Assembly: GCF_024707545.1 (NCBI RefSeq) | Contig: NZ_CP062229.1 | Coordinates: 6,739,501 to 6,803,500 of the forward strand | Origin: Mesorhizobium onobrychidis | Lineage (GTDB): Bacteria > Pseudomonadota > Alphaproteobacteria > Rhizobiales > Rhizobiaceae | Reading direction: 5' to 3' | DNA length: 64,000 bases | Shown: positions 46,256 to 55,435 of the stretch, one piece after another | Layout: each line of letters begins with the position of its first letter | Numbering within the stretch: position 1 is the first letter of the stretch | The notes under the pieces: model-generated | What the model was told of the DNA's origin: nothing | Seen by the model: only the letters and a program-made list of their open reading frames with translations | Databases searched by the model: none | Translations under genes and position numbers: made by a program

Positions 46256-46565
46256 TCAATGTATCTGCTGCGCTATTCCAGTCCTGGCGTTGGAGTGTCG
46301 CTCCTCACCTCCTCCACCACTCACCAGCCCGACGGGAATATCGCCCGCCAGCAGCTTCTCCTTGCTGAGCAGCGCGGCAACCTCAAGCGCCTCGAAATCG
46401 GGCAAGTCCCGCTGTGTCGAGGCCAAAGTGCAACAGGAAAGTCTTGGTCGTGACGTAGGTGTAAGGCGTGCCAAATTGCGGGCTGCGCGGCCCGGAGGCG
46501 ATAAAATCCTGCGACCGGAGCGCCCCGATCGGGTCGCGGCTGAACGCCTTCAGTGTCTCCCGACG
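46256..46565 (-). pseudogene. ScpB-like gene, C-terminal fragment
   Basis: Reads RRETLKAFSRDPIGALRSQD, GPRSPQFGTPYTYVTTKTFL, LHFGLD, then after a frameshift DLPDFEALEVAALLSKEKLL. The block PYTYVTTKTFLLHFGLDTLRDLPDFEAL is typical of the end of ScpB segregation and condensation proteins of plasmid type. The N-terminal winged helices are absent. It is joined to a Fic fragment. Confidence 0.65.
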
Positions 46566-46574
46566 CTTCTTGAA

Positions 46575-46647
46575 GTTTGGCCTGATCCCTGATGTTGAAA
46601 TGATTGATGAGGACTGTGGTGCCCGGGTAAATATAGGCGTCACTCAT
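46575..46647 (-). pseudogene. Fic-family gene, N-terminal fragment
   Basis: MSDAYIYPGTTVLINHFNIR DQAKLQE is the usual N-terminus of Fic AMP-transferases. The frame runs directly into the ScpB fragment, so the catalytic HPFxxGNGR loop is missing. The ATG overlaps the stop of the upstream small gene, as in Fic toxin-antitoxin pairs. Confidence 0.65.
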
Positions 46648-46907
46648 CAAGCGGCACGGGCACGCCTTGCTTCGACATAGGCATCGCCCAGCTGATCGCA
46701 GTCCGCTGGCTCAACGGCCCGGCCTCTTCGCACAGGACGAGGAACTCGTTCGAACAGGTTCGGCTCGTCTCGCGACACGGCCATTGCCGAAAGCGCAGCC
46801 TTGTGACCATCCGCCAGCATCGCTGCGACGATCGGCTCAAGCGGTTTCTGGTCGAGGGCTCTGATGACCAGTTTGGCAAGCCGCAACGCGTGCGCTCGAT
46901 CCCCCAT
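46640..46907 (-). pseudogene. Remnant of the small antitoxin gene preceding Fic
   Basis: Two overlapping frames, MGDRAHALRLAKLVIRALDQ / KAALSAMAVSRDEPNLFER and VLCEEAGPLSQRTA, then DQLGDAYVEARRARAA, read together as one helical protein of about 90 residues whose frame changes at least once. The position directly in front of the Fic start suggests its antitoxin. The family is not certain. Confidence 0.4.
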
Positions 46908-46957
46908 AGAGCTCGCCGTTTGCCCTTTTCAAAGGTGCGCACGTACGGAGTTCGCAT

Positions 46958-47226
46958 ACTTCATCAAGGGCTAGGGTGATCGGACGCAACGAACCCAAAG
47001 TGAGCTAGCCGCGGCTGATTTGCCCATCCACCATGTTTTCAACACCTTTCCTTGCTCCAGGCTCGAGACGGAACAAAGTACGAACAAACAAATTGCTAGT
47101 TGTTGACCGACTCGTCGAATCACGTTTTGTTCTAGTCTCAAGGACGCTGGTTAACAGACCGTTTCCACGCAGGGAATTGCCTTCGATGCTCCCAAATGGC
47201 TGAGATAGCGCGTTCACGCTTGAAGA
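46958..47226. other. Gap without a recognisable gene
   Basis: About 270 bp with no protein-like frame, repeat or promoter that I can support. Confidence 0.4.
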
Positions 47227-47701
47227 TCATGCACTCAGGATATGAGACTGCATCCTTCGCATCGCGGGCGAATGAATTGGCAGCGTTTCGATGATGAGGG
47301 CCTCGGCAGGATGGCCAGCCCGCTCACGCCGATCATACTTCGTCGACAAAGAATAACGACACAAGGCTGGCCTCGAGGCTACAGTGGAACAATCCAGGGC
47401 TTCCAGACACTGGTGGTGGCGCATCGCTTTATCCTTGGCTCTCTTCGCCGGCACCACCCACACGCGCGAAGTTTCGCGGTCGAAGTGCGTTTCGACCTTG
47501 CGCCCCTTCGACTCGGCGGCATCTGACCAGCCGTCTTCCGTCTTAATCGAACGGAGGTGCCTTCGCTCCGCTTCAAGCTTGGTCAGTACAGCTTGGCGCG
47601 GTTGCCATTCGGCGATCCCAACGTCGGATTTGGCCGCCGGCCGGTGCAGCGCCGGCGGTGGTCACATTAAGAAAAAGTGGAGAGATCAGGATGACTTTCA
47701 T
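47227..47701 (-). pseudogene. Small exported protein gene, frameshifted
   Basis: The minus strand begins MKVILISPLFLNVTTAGAAP (signal peptide). After a frameshift near 47640 it continues KSDVGIAEWQPRQAVLTKLE, AERRHLRSIKTEDGWSDAAE and ETHFDRETSRVWVVPAKRAK. The joined product looks like a periplasmic protein of 110-150 residues. It is divergent from the next response-regulator gene. Family unknown. Confidence 0.4.
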
Positions 47702-47855
47702 AACTTGCCTCTAATCGTTTATTCCAATGACCGCCTTCTGACGCCCGCAGCTGACACCAGCCTGAAGCCCTCGGATATTTGCGCCACGAGGTTCAGGGTA
47801 GCGTCAGGTTCTGTCAATAAGAATCCTGCGTGCGAATGGGAGCTCGGCACACCTG

Positions 47856-48515
47856 ATGCGAATACTGCTCATTGAAGACGACAAGGACCTTGGCAGTGCG
47901 GTACGCGAACATACGATGGCTGACGGCCACGCGGTCGACTGGGCCAAGGACCTGTCCGAAGCGCGGGGTTACGCAAGTGTGGTCTCCTACGAGCTTGCTC
48001 TGCTCGACATTCACCTGCCAGACGGTAACGGCATCGAGTACGTGCGGGAGATGAGCAACCGGCTTCCTTCGACACCGGTCATCATCGTGTCAGCTCGCGA
48101 TCAGATCTCGGACCGCATCGAGGCGCTCAACGCAGGTGCCTGCGACTATTTGGTCAAGCCGTTCGATCTCGGTGAACTTTCCGCGCGCATTCGTGCCGTG
48201 GCGCGTCGTCATGGGCAGTTCCCGGAGCCGATATTTTCGGTCGGGAAGCTTGTGATACACTCGGCCGAGCGGCGCCTCTACCGCGATGGGCAGGAGGTCC
48301 ACCTGACTGCACGAGAATGGGCGATTCTCAACTGCCTTCTGTGCCGGCCCGGAACGGTAGTTTCGAAGGGCAAGATCGAGGAGACGCTCTATTCCTTCGG
48401 TTCGGAGATTGAGAGCAACACAGTGGAAGTTTATGTCAGCCGGCTCCGCAAGAAGATCGGCGCGCATCTAATAGAGACGGTGCGTGGCATGGGGTACAGG
48501 CTCGTGGTCAGGTGA
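47856..48515 (+). CDS. OmpR-family response regulator (TctD/QseB-like)
   Basis: 219 residues. Receiver domain: acidic pair in RILLIEDDKDLGSAV, phospho-Asp in LALLDIHLPDGNGIEYV, Thr/Ser position in VIIVSARDQISDR, Lys in CDYLVKPFDLGELSAR. Winged-helix output domain from residue 125 (LTAREWAILNCLLCRPGTVV, ETVRGMGYRLVVR). The kinase gene overlaps its stop by 4 bases. Target genes are not evident. Confidence 0.92.
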   Translation: MRILLIEDDKDLGSAVREHTMADGHAVDWAKDLSEARGYASVVSYELALLDIHLPDGNGIEYVREMSNRLPSTPVIIVSARDQISDRIEALNAGACDYLVKPFDLGELSARIRAVARRHGQFPEPIFSVGKLVIHSAERRLYRDGQEVHLTAREWAILNCLLCRPGTVVSKGKIEETLYSFGSEIESNTVEVYVSRLRKKIGAHLIETVRGMGYRLVVR

Positions 48516-49891
48516 CGAACCCGCGCAGCATGACGCGCAGATTGATACTGTTGCTCGGCGCCGCAACGCTCGTGGGCTGGGTTTCCGTCGCCGCCATTGC
48601 TGCGCACAGGCTGCGCACAGTCATCAACCGAGACGCCGACAGATTGATGGAGATAACCGCCTTGTTCTCGGCGCCGGGGTACGCTCTTCTGGCGAAGAGG
48701 AATCCGGAGGCCGATGCCCTTCTTAGAATACCTCATCCGCGCAGTTTCGAAGACTATTGGACTATGCGTATTCAAGTTCTAAAGGCTGACGGGGAGGTGC
48801 TCTTCTATTCCATGGAAGTCCCACCGAAGCCATTCCCTTCTGCTCCACTGGATGAAGGATTTCGGGATACCGCTACTGACCGCATCTATACAACGAAAAT
48901 CCTAGACGACGTGTTCCTTCAGGTCGCCCAACCGTTCTCGTTCCGCGATCAGAAAGTCAAGAGCGCGACAGTTAAGGTCTTCGTTCCAATCCTCATCTTC
49001 CTGCCCATTAATATAGCCCTCTCGTGGATCGTGATCCGGCGGTCGCTGCGGCCCGTAGAAATTCTGCGACGGGAGATCGAACTCCGAGACGGCGGCAATC
49101 TCTCACCCATGGGCTCGAGCGGCCTCCCGGCAGAATTGGCCCCCATCGCAGCCTCCGTCGATCGGCTACTCGAACGTCTGCGGACGGCCCTCAATGCCGA
49201 ACGCGAGTTCGCCGAAAACAGCGCACATGAACTTCGCACACCGATCGCAGCCTCGCTCGCTCAGATGCAGAGGTTATTGGCCGAAATTCCCGAGGGCCAG
49301 GCGAAAACGCGTGCGCGCGGCATCGAGAGATCGCTGTCGAACCTTGGGCACCTTGTCGAAAAACTGCGTCAACTCGCGCAGGCCGAATCGGGGATCGGCA
49401 TCGCAGACCATGCGATCGATCTTGTTCAAATGGTTCGGCTAGTAATTGATGACCTCGGGAAAAAGCCGCAATTTGCCGGACCGATAATCCTTGACGTTGA
49501 TGACTGCCCCACTTTGATGCGCAAAGTAGACGTCGAACTGTTTGCTATCCTCCTTCGTAACCTAATCGAGAATGCGCTCACGCATGGACTGCGCGATGCT
49601 ACGACAACCGTTTCCGTCCGAACTGATGGAACCATTGCCATTGCAAACGCGGGACCGGTGGTGCCCCTCCCAGAACTTAAAGCGATAACAAGACGATTTA
49701 GGCGTGGTGCGACCTCAGCGGTGGGCTCAGGCCTTGGTCTATCCATCGCTAGTACGGTGATCGAACGGATAGGTGGCAGTCTTGAACTTGCGTCGCCTGC
49801 CCGTGGTCGCGAGGATGGTTTTGAGGCGATTATTCGAATCCCTCGAGTTGCAACGACTGAGTTGGGCGTAGGAAGGATTGTACGCTTCTAG
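48512..49891 (+). CDS. Sensor histidine kinase paired with the preceding regulator
   Basis: 459 residues from a GTG overlapping the regulator stop; an ATG six codons in (MTRRLILLLGAATLVGW) is the alternative. Two membrane helices (the second around VKVFVPILIFLPINIALSWI) flank a periplasmic sensor of about 130 residues. A HAMP linker, HisKA with the phospho-His in EFAENSAHELRTPIAASL and a GHKL ATPase follow (N box LRNLIENALTHG, G2 AVGSGLGLSIAS). G1 is reduced (IAIANAGPVV lacks the usual D-x-G-x-G). That is unusual for this family and may lower ATP binding. Confidence 0.9.
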   Translation: MTNPRSMTRRLILLLGAATLVGWVSVAAIAAHRLRTVINRDADRLMEITALFSAPGYALLAKRNPEADALLRIPHPRSFEDYWTMRIQVLKADGEVLFYSMEVPPKPFPSAPLDEGFRDTATDRIYTTKILDDVFLQVAQPFSFRDQKVKSATVKVFVPILIFLPINIALSWIVIRRSLRPVEILRREIELRDGGNLSPMGSSGLPAELAPIAASVDRLLERLRTALNAEREFAENSAHELRTPIAASLAQMQRLLAEIPEGQAKTRARGIERSLSNLGHLVEKLRQLAQAESGIGIADHAIDLVQMVRLVIDDLGKKPQFAGPIILDVDDCPTLMRKVDVELFAILLRNLIENALTHGLRDATTTVSVRTDGTIAIANAGPVVPLPELKAITRRFRRGATSAVGSGLGLSIASTVIERIGGSLELASPARGREDGFEAIIRIPRVATTELGVGRIVRF

Positions 49892-50085
49892 TCTAGTGCG
49901 CATCCATAAACCGCTGTTTTTGCGAGTGTTCTGTGCCAGTTTGGCGGCTCAATCCATGCTGTTCTTGCGGCGCGTTATGGCGCGATGTTGAGATCGCGAC
50001 CGAGGTGTTTGCAACGGTCATGCGGGCATAAGGTATCGGCCGCGGTTGCCGGCATGCCCATTGAGGGGCGACCCGATGAGTGGGG
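49892..50085. other. Gap without a recognisable gene
   Basis: Short stretch between the kinase and the convergent broken transposase; it probably contains the end of that element, but no inverted repeat partner was identified. Confidence 0.35.
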
Positions 50086-51045
50086 TCAGTTGGGTGTGAG
50101 GCGGGCGAAGAGGGCGAGGTTGTAAGCGACCACCGAGGACCAGACGTAAGCCTTGAAGCGGGTGAGCCCACGCCAGGTGCAGCAGGCCAGACCGTAGGCG
50201 CGTTTCAGGCAGGAGATGTCGGCCTCGATGCCGGCGCGGAAGTTCCTCAGCTTGCGGTAGACCCAGCGGCTCTGACCATGTCTTCTATTTTGAGGCCCGC
50301 CTTCTTGTGGAAGGCCATGTCGCGCACGCCCCAGGCCTTGGCCTGGCTCAGATTGGCACGGCTGGCAAAGCCGCCATCGGCGGCCCGCCTGCCGCGGCGC
50401 TTGGCCATAAAAGGCGATGTGGCGCTCCAGCATTGGCAGCAGGCGCTCGCTGTCGGCCGGGTTGCCGGCCTCGATGACGGGAGTCAGGATCAGGCCGCTT
50501 CTGCCGGTGGTCAGATTGATTGGCCGTAATCGACATCGCGACGGCCCTTGACGATGATGTCGGCATGCGGCTCGAAGAGGCTTACCAGCTTCTCGCCGGC
50601 GGGCACCGCCTCGCCGCCCAGGACCCGCCGCTCGGTCTGGGCAATGATCTGCTCGATCAGCGGCCGGTAGTGGCAGACGGTGGCCTGCCAGAGTTCGCCG
50701 GCCGGGCCCGTCGCCAGGGGCAACTGCGCCGCCGCCTGGTCCAGATAGGCCAGGGTTTTGTGGGTGATCCTGAGCAGCTCGCGATAGGACTTGACCCGTT
50801 GGAGACGGCTGCGGGCATACTCGATCGTGCGGGCCCGCTTCTTCGCCGCGCGGCAGTGATCATGCCATGGGGTGGCGCTGCCCAGGGCATCGGCCGCGTA
50901 GAGCAGCCGCACCATCACCCGCACCGCGTCCCATAACAGGCTGTTGTCGCTTGGCGTGTGGATGAATGCTGCGGTGACGGTGCTGTCGACACGTACGACC
51001 TTGCCGTTTTCCAACCTGTCCCGCCGGGCGCTCGTTCGCCGACAC
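50086..51045 (-). pseudogene. ISNCY-like transposase, several frameshifts
   Basis: The first readable part starts near MENGKVVRVDSTVTAAFIHT (Asp of the DDE set) and runs to SLFEPHADIIVKGRRDVDYG. After frame changes it continues MLERHIAFYGQAPRQA and ends WVYRKLRNFRAGIEADISCL, KRAYGLACCTWRGLTRFKAY. The sequence order matches one transposase of about 450 residues; the N-terminus is not clear. Not functional. Confidence 0.7.
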
Positions 51046-51101
51046 GCCGCAGAACCGGCTTCATGAACTGCTTGCGTGGAATTGGCAGTCCCGCCAGATC
51101 C

Positions 51102-51314
51102 TTATGGCCTTGGCCGCGTGAACAGCGCAGGGAACAGTTCCTCCGTCAGGACCAAGGACTTCGCCTTGTCCACATGGTCTGCAATCACCCCCTTCCGATG
51201 CAGACGATCCGTCACATCCCAACCGAAGCGCTTCCAGGCGCATCGTTCTTTGTGCAGCGTCAGTCAATGCAGCGCCAAGACCGCATCGCCGATCTTGTCC
51301 GTGTCGAACTCCAT
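51102..51314 (-). pseudogene. DUF6429-type small gene with an in-frame stop
   Basis: Reads MEFDTDKIGDAVLALH, a TGA, then LTLHKERCAWKRFGWDVTDR, LHRKGVIADHVDKAKSLVLT, EELFPALFTRPRP. This is the complete pattern of the small DUF6429 family, which commonly lies beside transposases in rhizobia. Compared with the expected pattern, about six codons are missing after the LVLTEE motif. Inactivated. Confidence 0.6.
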
Positions 51315-51404
51315 CCGCCCAGTCTGGCACAGATCACGCATCTGCCGCGGCCCAGACTGGATGGTTACACAACAGTCGGCACGAAGGCAGTAGAATATCT
51401 TGCA

Positions 51405-51545
51405 GCACCGAAGCTGACTTTTTGCGTGCTTCGCGGCGCCAGGCGGAGACCTGCCGCGGCCTGAGACCATAACGGCGGGCGACCTCGGAAATGATTGCAT
51501 TCGGCTCCAGCGTATCGGCGATTATCCGTGCTTGTCATCCACGGA
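51405..51545 (-). pseudogene. IS66-type OrfA fragment
   Basis: IADTLEPNAIISEVARRYGL followed by RPRQVSAWRREARK is the helix-turn-helix of the IS66 accessory protein TnpA. Only about 45 codons survive. Confidence 0.55.
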
Positions 51546-51847
51546 CCACCGACGCCGGCTGCTAGCACCGTTGATCACCTCGAAACGTCGAGGCTGCCGC
51601 TCCAGACACAAGCCGATCTCCGATTTCAACGAAGAGGTCGAGCGACAAGATCCTTCCCTCACCGACAGACCCCGGCGCCACGCGGGATCGGGGTCGCAAA
51701 CCGCGGGTAGTTTCAGGCTGCTGTCAGCTTTGTCTGCCAGAAGGTTGTTCTTGGAACAAACATTCAGGAGACCTTCTGAAAACCGTCCGATGTGCCCTAT
51801 CGCGGGCCATCTGCAAACACGTGACCCCAAAAGGAAGACGTACGAAT
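51546..51847. other. Decayed sequence related to the upstream flank of the M16 copies
   Basis: No gene. The part around 51675-51760 (ending in GGTAGTTTCAGGCTGC and similar) resembles the region at about 53526-53600 in front of M16 copy 1, so this is probably the upstream flank of a third, ruined duplicate. Confidence 0.4.
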
Positions 51848-51995
51848 TATTACCTCACCAAAAGATACCGCCCCCGCCGGCCTCCCGAAGCCCTCGACGG
51901 AATTTCGTCTGACTGGCTTCGCACCGTACTTGCTGCGACGGCGCTGGCCCTGGTCACGACCGCTCCAGCGACAGCCGCCACCAACCACGATAACC
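51848..51995 (+). pseudogene. Third, ruined copy of the M16 peptidase 5' end
   Basis: ATTATTACCTCACCAAAAGA parallels the start of the intact M16 gene (ATGATCACCTCACCCAAAAA) with the ATG changed to ATT. Further on, SSDWLRTVLAATALALVTTA then PATAATNHD parallels its signal peptide ([21 protein letters not shown]). The catalytic part is absent. Evidence for repeated duplication of this gene. Confidence 0.55.
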
Positions 51996-52117
51996 CGTGC
52001 GAGAACGACCGCCGCCCTGCGAGTGCTCGGGGGACGCGCAGGCCAAGTGACTCTATGGCAAAGTTGCTGCGCGTCCTGTTAACCCGCAGCCCCCTTCGAG
52101 CCGGAGCAGAACACGCA

Positions 52118-52320
52118 GCGCTGCTCGGGTATCGGTTGACCGGCTGCCGAGCGCGGGCAAACCAGTGGCCGCGGTGCTTGCGCAGCACGCGATCGACACG
52201 TCTGCCGACATGATAGTCATGGGCGCTTATGGCAGCCTTCGGCTGCGTGAGCGGCTGTTTGGCGGCGTCACGAGATGGATTTTCGAGAAGCCGACGTTGC
52301 CGCTGTTTTTGGCGCGCTGA
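52118..52320 (+). pseudogene. Universal stress protein (UspA-type) C-terminal fragment
   Basis: VAAVLAQHAIDTSADMIVMG followed by AYGSLRLRERLFGGVTRWIF and LPLFLAR-stop is the classic UspA ending (DMIVMGAYGHSRLRERLFGGVT). Here Ser-Leu replaces His-Ser. The first half of the gene is missing. Confidence 0.7.
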
Positions 52321-52589
52321 CTGGTTCCGGGAGTTGCACTGATGCTGTTCGAAGCTCCAGTCCGCTGGGTGACCTATTCGGATGCCATCGGGAGAAAGAT
52401 CGCGACGGCGCGAAGCTCTTCGGAGCCAATCTGCACGCGGTGTCACCGGAAATACGCCCCCGAAGCTCGCGTGACGTCCGTGCGGTTCGCTTCGAGACGA
52501 AACTCACCGGGCCGGCACAAACTTAATCGGCGACGCGACCGCCGCCGCCGAAACCATCGGCGTCGCACGAGCGGTAGACGAAGCCGGTT
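52321..52589. other. Gap without a recognisable gene
   Basis: Short open frames only; it lies between the UspA fragment and the point where similarity to the IS110 copies begins. No supported feature. Confidence 0.35.
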
Positions 52590-53403
52590 GTGAAGAAATC
52601 CCTTGCTCCCCTTGATCAGGACAGCACGTTGGTCGCAGTGATTGAGATGAGCCAGACAAAGTGGCTCGTTGCTGCGACGGTCCCTGGCCTTGAACGTCAC
52701 CCTCTCAAGAAGCTCGATGCCGACCCGGATTCGGTGCTCAGGCTGTTGCGCCGCTGGCGCAGCGAAGCCATCCAAGCCGGGCGTGAAGTCCGGCGCATCG
52801 TTGTCGCCTATGAGGCTGGACGCGACGGCTTTTGGTTGGCGCGCTGGCTCCAGGCACGCGCTGTCGAAGCTTATGTCATACATCCATCGAGCGTCGCGGT
52901 TTCCCGCGAACATCGGCGTGCAAGACCGATCGCCTCGATACCGAACTGCTGATGCGCGCCTTTCTTGGCTGGCTGCTGGGCGAGAAGCGCCACTGCAGCA
53001 TGGCAGCCATCCCAACCATCGATGAGGAGGAGGCCCGCCGTCCGAACCGTGAACGAGACAATCTCGTCCGCGAACGTACACGGATCGTCAACCGCATCAA
53101 GGCCGTCCTCGCTCGCTTCGGCATTCGCGCCTTCAAACCTAATCTGCGCAAAGCTGCCGAGAAACTGGAGGCTCTGCATACCGCGGAAGGTATGCCCCTA
53201 CCGGAACGAAGCCGAGCCGAGTTGCGCCGTAATCTCGTGCGTGAACAAATCCACGAGATCGAACAGGAGCGGTTGCGACAGCGCTCGGTGGTTCTGGACA
53301 CGGAGAAGGATCCGCTCGCAATGGTTCGCCTCCTTGCGCAGATCAGCGGTGTCGGTATCGAGACTGCGGACATGCTGGTGAACGAAATTCTCTCACGCGG
53401 CCT
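52590..53403 (+). pseudogene. IS110-family transposase, truncated copy A
   Basis: Reads STLVAVIEMSQTKWLVAATV (first acidic residue), AYEAGRDGFWLARWLQARAV and SVAVSREHRRA. It then loses one base near 52920 and continues TDRLDTELLMRAFLGWLLGE to ISGVGIETADMLVNEILSR. There the similarity to copy B stops. The C-terminal third with the catalytic Ser region is missing. Confidence 0.8.
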
Positions 53404-53670
53404 GCGCGTTAATTCGTCCTCTCCGCCCCAACGCTCTTCGCCAGCTCAACAACGCTTGGCTTTGTTGTTTCATGAGCAGCATTCGCATCTGCCGAGCTTC
53501 CAGGTCCACGCAAAGAACCCGTTGCCATGCAGGATCGCCGTCGCGCAAACCGCCGGTAGCTTTCAGGCTGCCGTCAGCAAAGGCTGCTACAAGGGTTGTT
53601 ATAGGGACAATCAGTTCCCCTTCCGGGGTATTGCCAATCGTTTTAAGCGCCAAGCGGTGCCCTTCGGCGG

Positions 53671-53760
53671 TGTCCGATGTCCGACAATGTCGGATACGCA
53701 ACATAGCAGAGTCCGATAATCACATTGCCAAAACGGTTTTCTCACTTGGCACGTTCGTGC
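53671..53760 (+). promoter_or_regulatory. Two NifA sites and a damaged -24/-12 element before M16 copy 1
   Basis: TGTCCGATGTCCGACA and TGTCGGATACGCAACA both fit TGT-N10-ACA. After 44 bp comes TTGGCACGTTCGTGC, where GG and GC are only 9 bases apart. The same element in copy 2 has the required 10. A one-base loss has probably weakened or killed the promoter. Confidence 0.65.
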
Positions 53761-54017
53761 TGGTCATGGCAACCGTCACGAACCCAGGAGAGTCGTCCCA
53801 TGATCCCCCACCAAAAAATGCCACCTTTCCCGACGTACTCAAAGACAACGCTCGAGTCAGGCTTGGCAGCATGCTGACGGCTCATCTGGCCCGGCGCTGC
53901 CCACCGATCCGCGTTCTCCCACTGAGGGCGACGAGAACGCAGCACCTTCAAAATGAGGGACAACTCACTCCGCCTGGAACCTTGCCCATTGCCCAGTCAC
54001 CACAACCGAAGCCATCG

Positions 54018-55364
54018 ATGAACCTTCGGTCTGGCTGGTTGCGCGGGACACTTTTTGCGACCGCGCTGGCGTTTGTGACCACCGCTCCGGTTCTGGCGGC
54101 CACCGATGACACCAAGGCAACGCATTTCCTGCTCGACAACGGCATGAAGGTGGTCGTCAACCCCGATCACCACGCTCCCATCGTCACCCACATGGTGTTG
54201 TACATGGTCGGCAGCGCCGACGAGCCGCCGGGGAAATCCGGCATCGCGTATTTGATCGAGCATCTGATGTTCAAAGGGACGGCCAATCACGCCGCCGGGG
54301 AGTTGAACCGCATAGTGGCCGAGATCGGCTGCCTCTACCACGCCTTCATCTCTCACGACTACACCGCGCTCTGCGAAAGAGTGGCTCCCTCGGAATTGGG
54401 GCAGATGATGAGCTTCGAGGCTGACCGCATGCGCAATCTCACCCTAACGGACGATGCCATCGACACCGAGCGGGACGTGATCCTGGAGGAGCGCCGCTTG
54501 ACGATCGACAACGATCCGCAAGCGGTGCTCGATGAGGAGGTGGTCACCGCGCTTTGGCAGAGCCAGCCCTACCGAATCCCGGTGATCGGCTGGATGCACG
54601 AGATCGAGAAGCTGAATCGCACCGACGCCGTGGCTTTTTATGATCGTTACTACCGGCCGAACAACGCCGTGCTAGTGGTGGCGGGCGATGTCGAGCCGGA
54701 GACGGTGAAGGCGCTGGCCGAGAAGACCTATGGCAAGGTCCCGCGTGGACCGGAACTGCCTCCACGCGACCGCCCGTCTGAGCCGGTGCAGAACACCAGG
54801 CGCACATTGACGCTGAGCGATGGCCGCGTTTCAGTCCCCTCCTTCACCAGGCATTGGGTGGTGCCGTCCTATCGCACCGCTGAAGCCGGGGAAGCCGAGG
54901 CGCTAGACCTGCTGGCCCAGATTCTCGGCGCGGGCAACCGCAGCCGGCTATACCAGCAGCTTGTCGTCAAGCAAGGCATCGCGGCCGAGGCCCGCGCATT
55001 TTTCCAGGGCGCCATGCGCGATGACAGCCACTTCAGCATCAGCGGCTCGCCGCGCGGCGACGCCAAGCTTGCCGACATCGGGGCCGCGGTCGACGCCGAG
55101 ATCGCCCGCATAGCCAGGAACGGTGTCACCAGCGACGAGTTGGAGAGGACGAAGGAACGCTATGTCCGCTCCGTAATCTTTGCCCAGGACTCCATCGCCA
55201 ACATGTATGGCCTCACGCTTGCCACCGGCGGCAACGTGAAAGACGTCGAGGAATGGCCGGACCGCATTCGCAAGGTCACCGCCGATCAGGTTAAGGCCGT
55301 TGCCGCCCGCTATCTCACGTCCGACCATTCAACCACCGGTTATCTCTTGCCCAAGGAGAATTGA
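54018..55364 (+). CDS. M16 peptidase homologue, copy 1, with lost zinc ligand
   Basis: 448 residues from [20 protein letters not shown] (signal peptide, cut near VLAATDD). It is strongly similar along its whole length to copy 2 in this window. The M16 inverted zinc motif HxxEH is YLIEH here (GIAYLIEHLMFKG), so the first His ligand is Tyr; nearby conserved positions differ too (CLYHAFISHDYTALCERV against [17 protein letters not shown]). It should therefore be inactive as a peptidase unless recruited as a non-catalytic subunit. Compared with copy 2, an extra C after the equivalent upstream ATG forces use of the internal start. It is followed by a 13-codon stub of the second subunit gene. Confidence 0.8.
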   Translation: MNLRSGWLRGTLFATALAFVTTAPVLAATDDTKATHFLLDNGMKVVVNPDHHAPIVTHMVLYMVGSADEPPGKSGIAYLIEHLMFKGTANHAAGELNRIVAEIGCLYHAFISHDYTALCERVAPSELGQMMSFEADRMRNLTLTDDAIDTERDVILEERRLTIDNDPQAVLDEEVVTALWQSQPYRIPVIGWMHEIEKLNRTDAVAFYDRYYRPNNAVLVVAGDVEPETVKALAEKTYGKVPRGPELPPRDRPSEPVQNTRRTLTLSDGRVSVPSFTRHWVVPSYRTAEAGEAEALDLLAQILGAGNRSRLYQQLVVKQGIAAEARAFFQGAMRDDSHFSISGSPRGDAKLADIGAAVDAEIARIARNGVTSDELERTKERYVRSVIFAQDSIANMYGLTLATGGNVKDVEEWPDRIRKVTADQVKAVAARYLTSDHSTTGYLLPKEN

Positions 55365-55368
55365 TTCC

Positions 55369-55407
55369 ATGTCAGACCAACTCCGCAGCGTCATTGCACA
55401 AGCGTAG
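55369..55407 (+). pseudogene. Stub of the second M16 subunit gene
   Basis: Thirteen codons MSDQLRSVIAQA-stop match the start of the intact second-subunit gene (MTNQLRSSIAQA). Similarity ends here, which marks the right edge of the duplicated M16 segment, just before the convergent epimerase gene. Confidence 0.7.
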
Positions 55408-55435
55408 CCCTGACAAGCCAGCGCCCTGCGGCCCG

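Noticed and set aside
47842..47860. GG-N10-GC match near the second response regulator
   Set aside because: It overlaps the start codon of that gene and has no TGT-N10-ACA partner at the usual distance.
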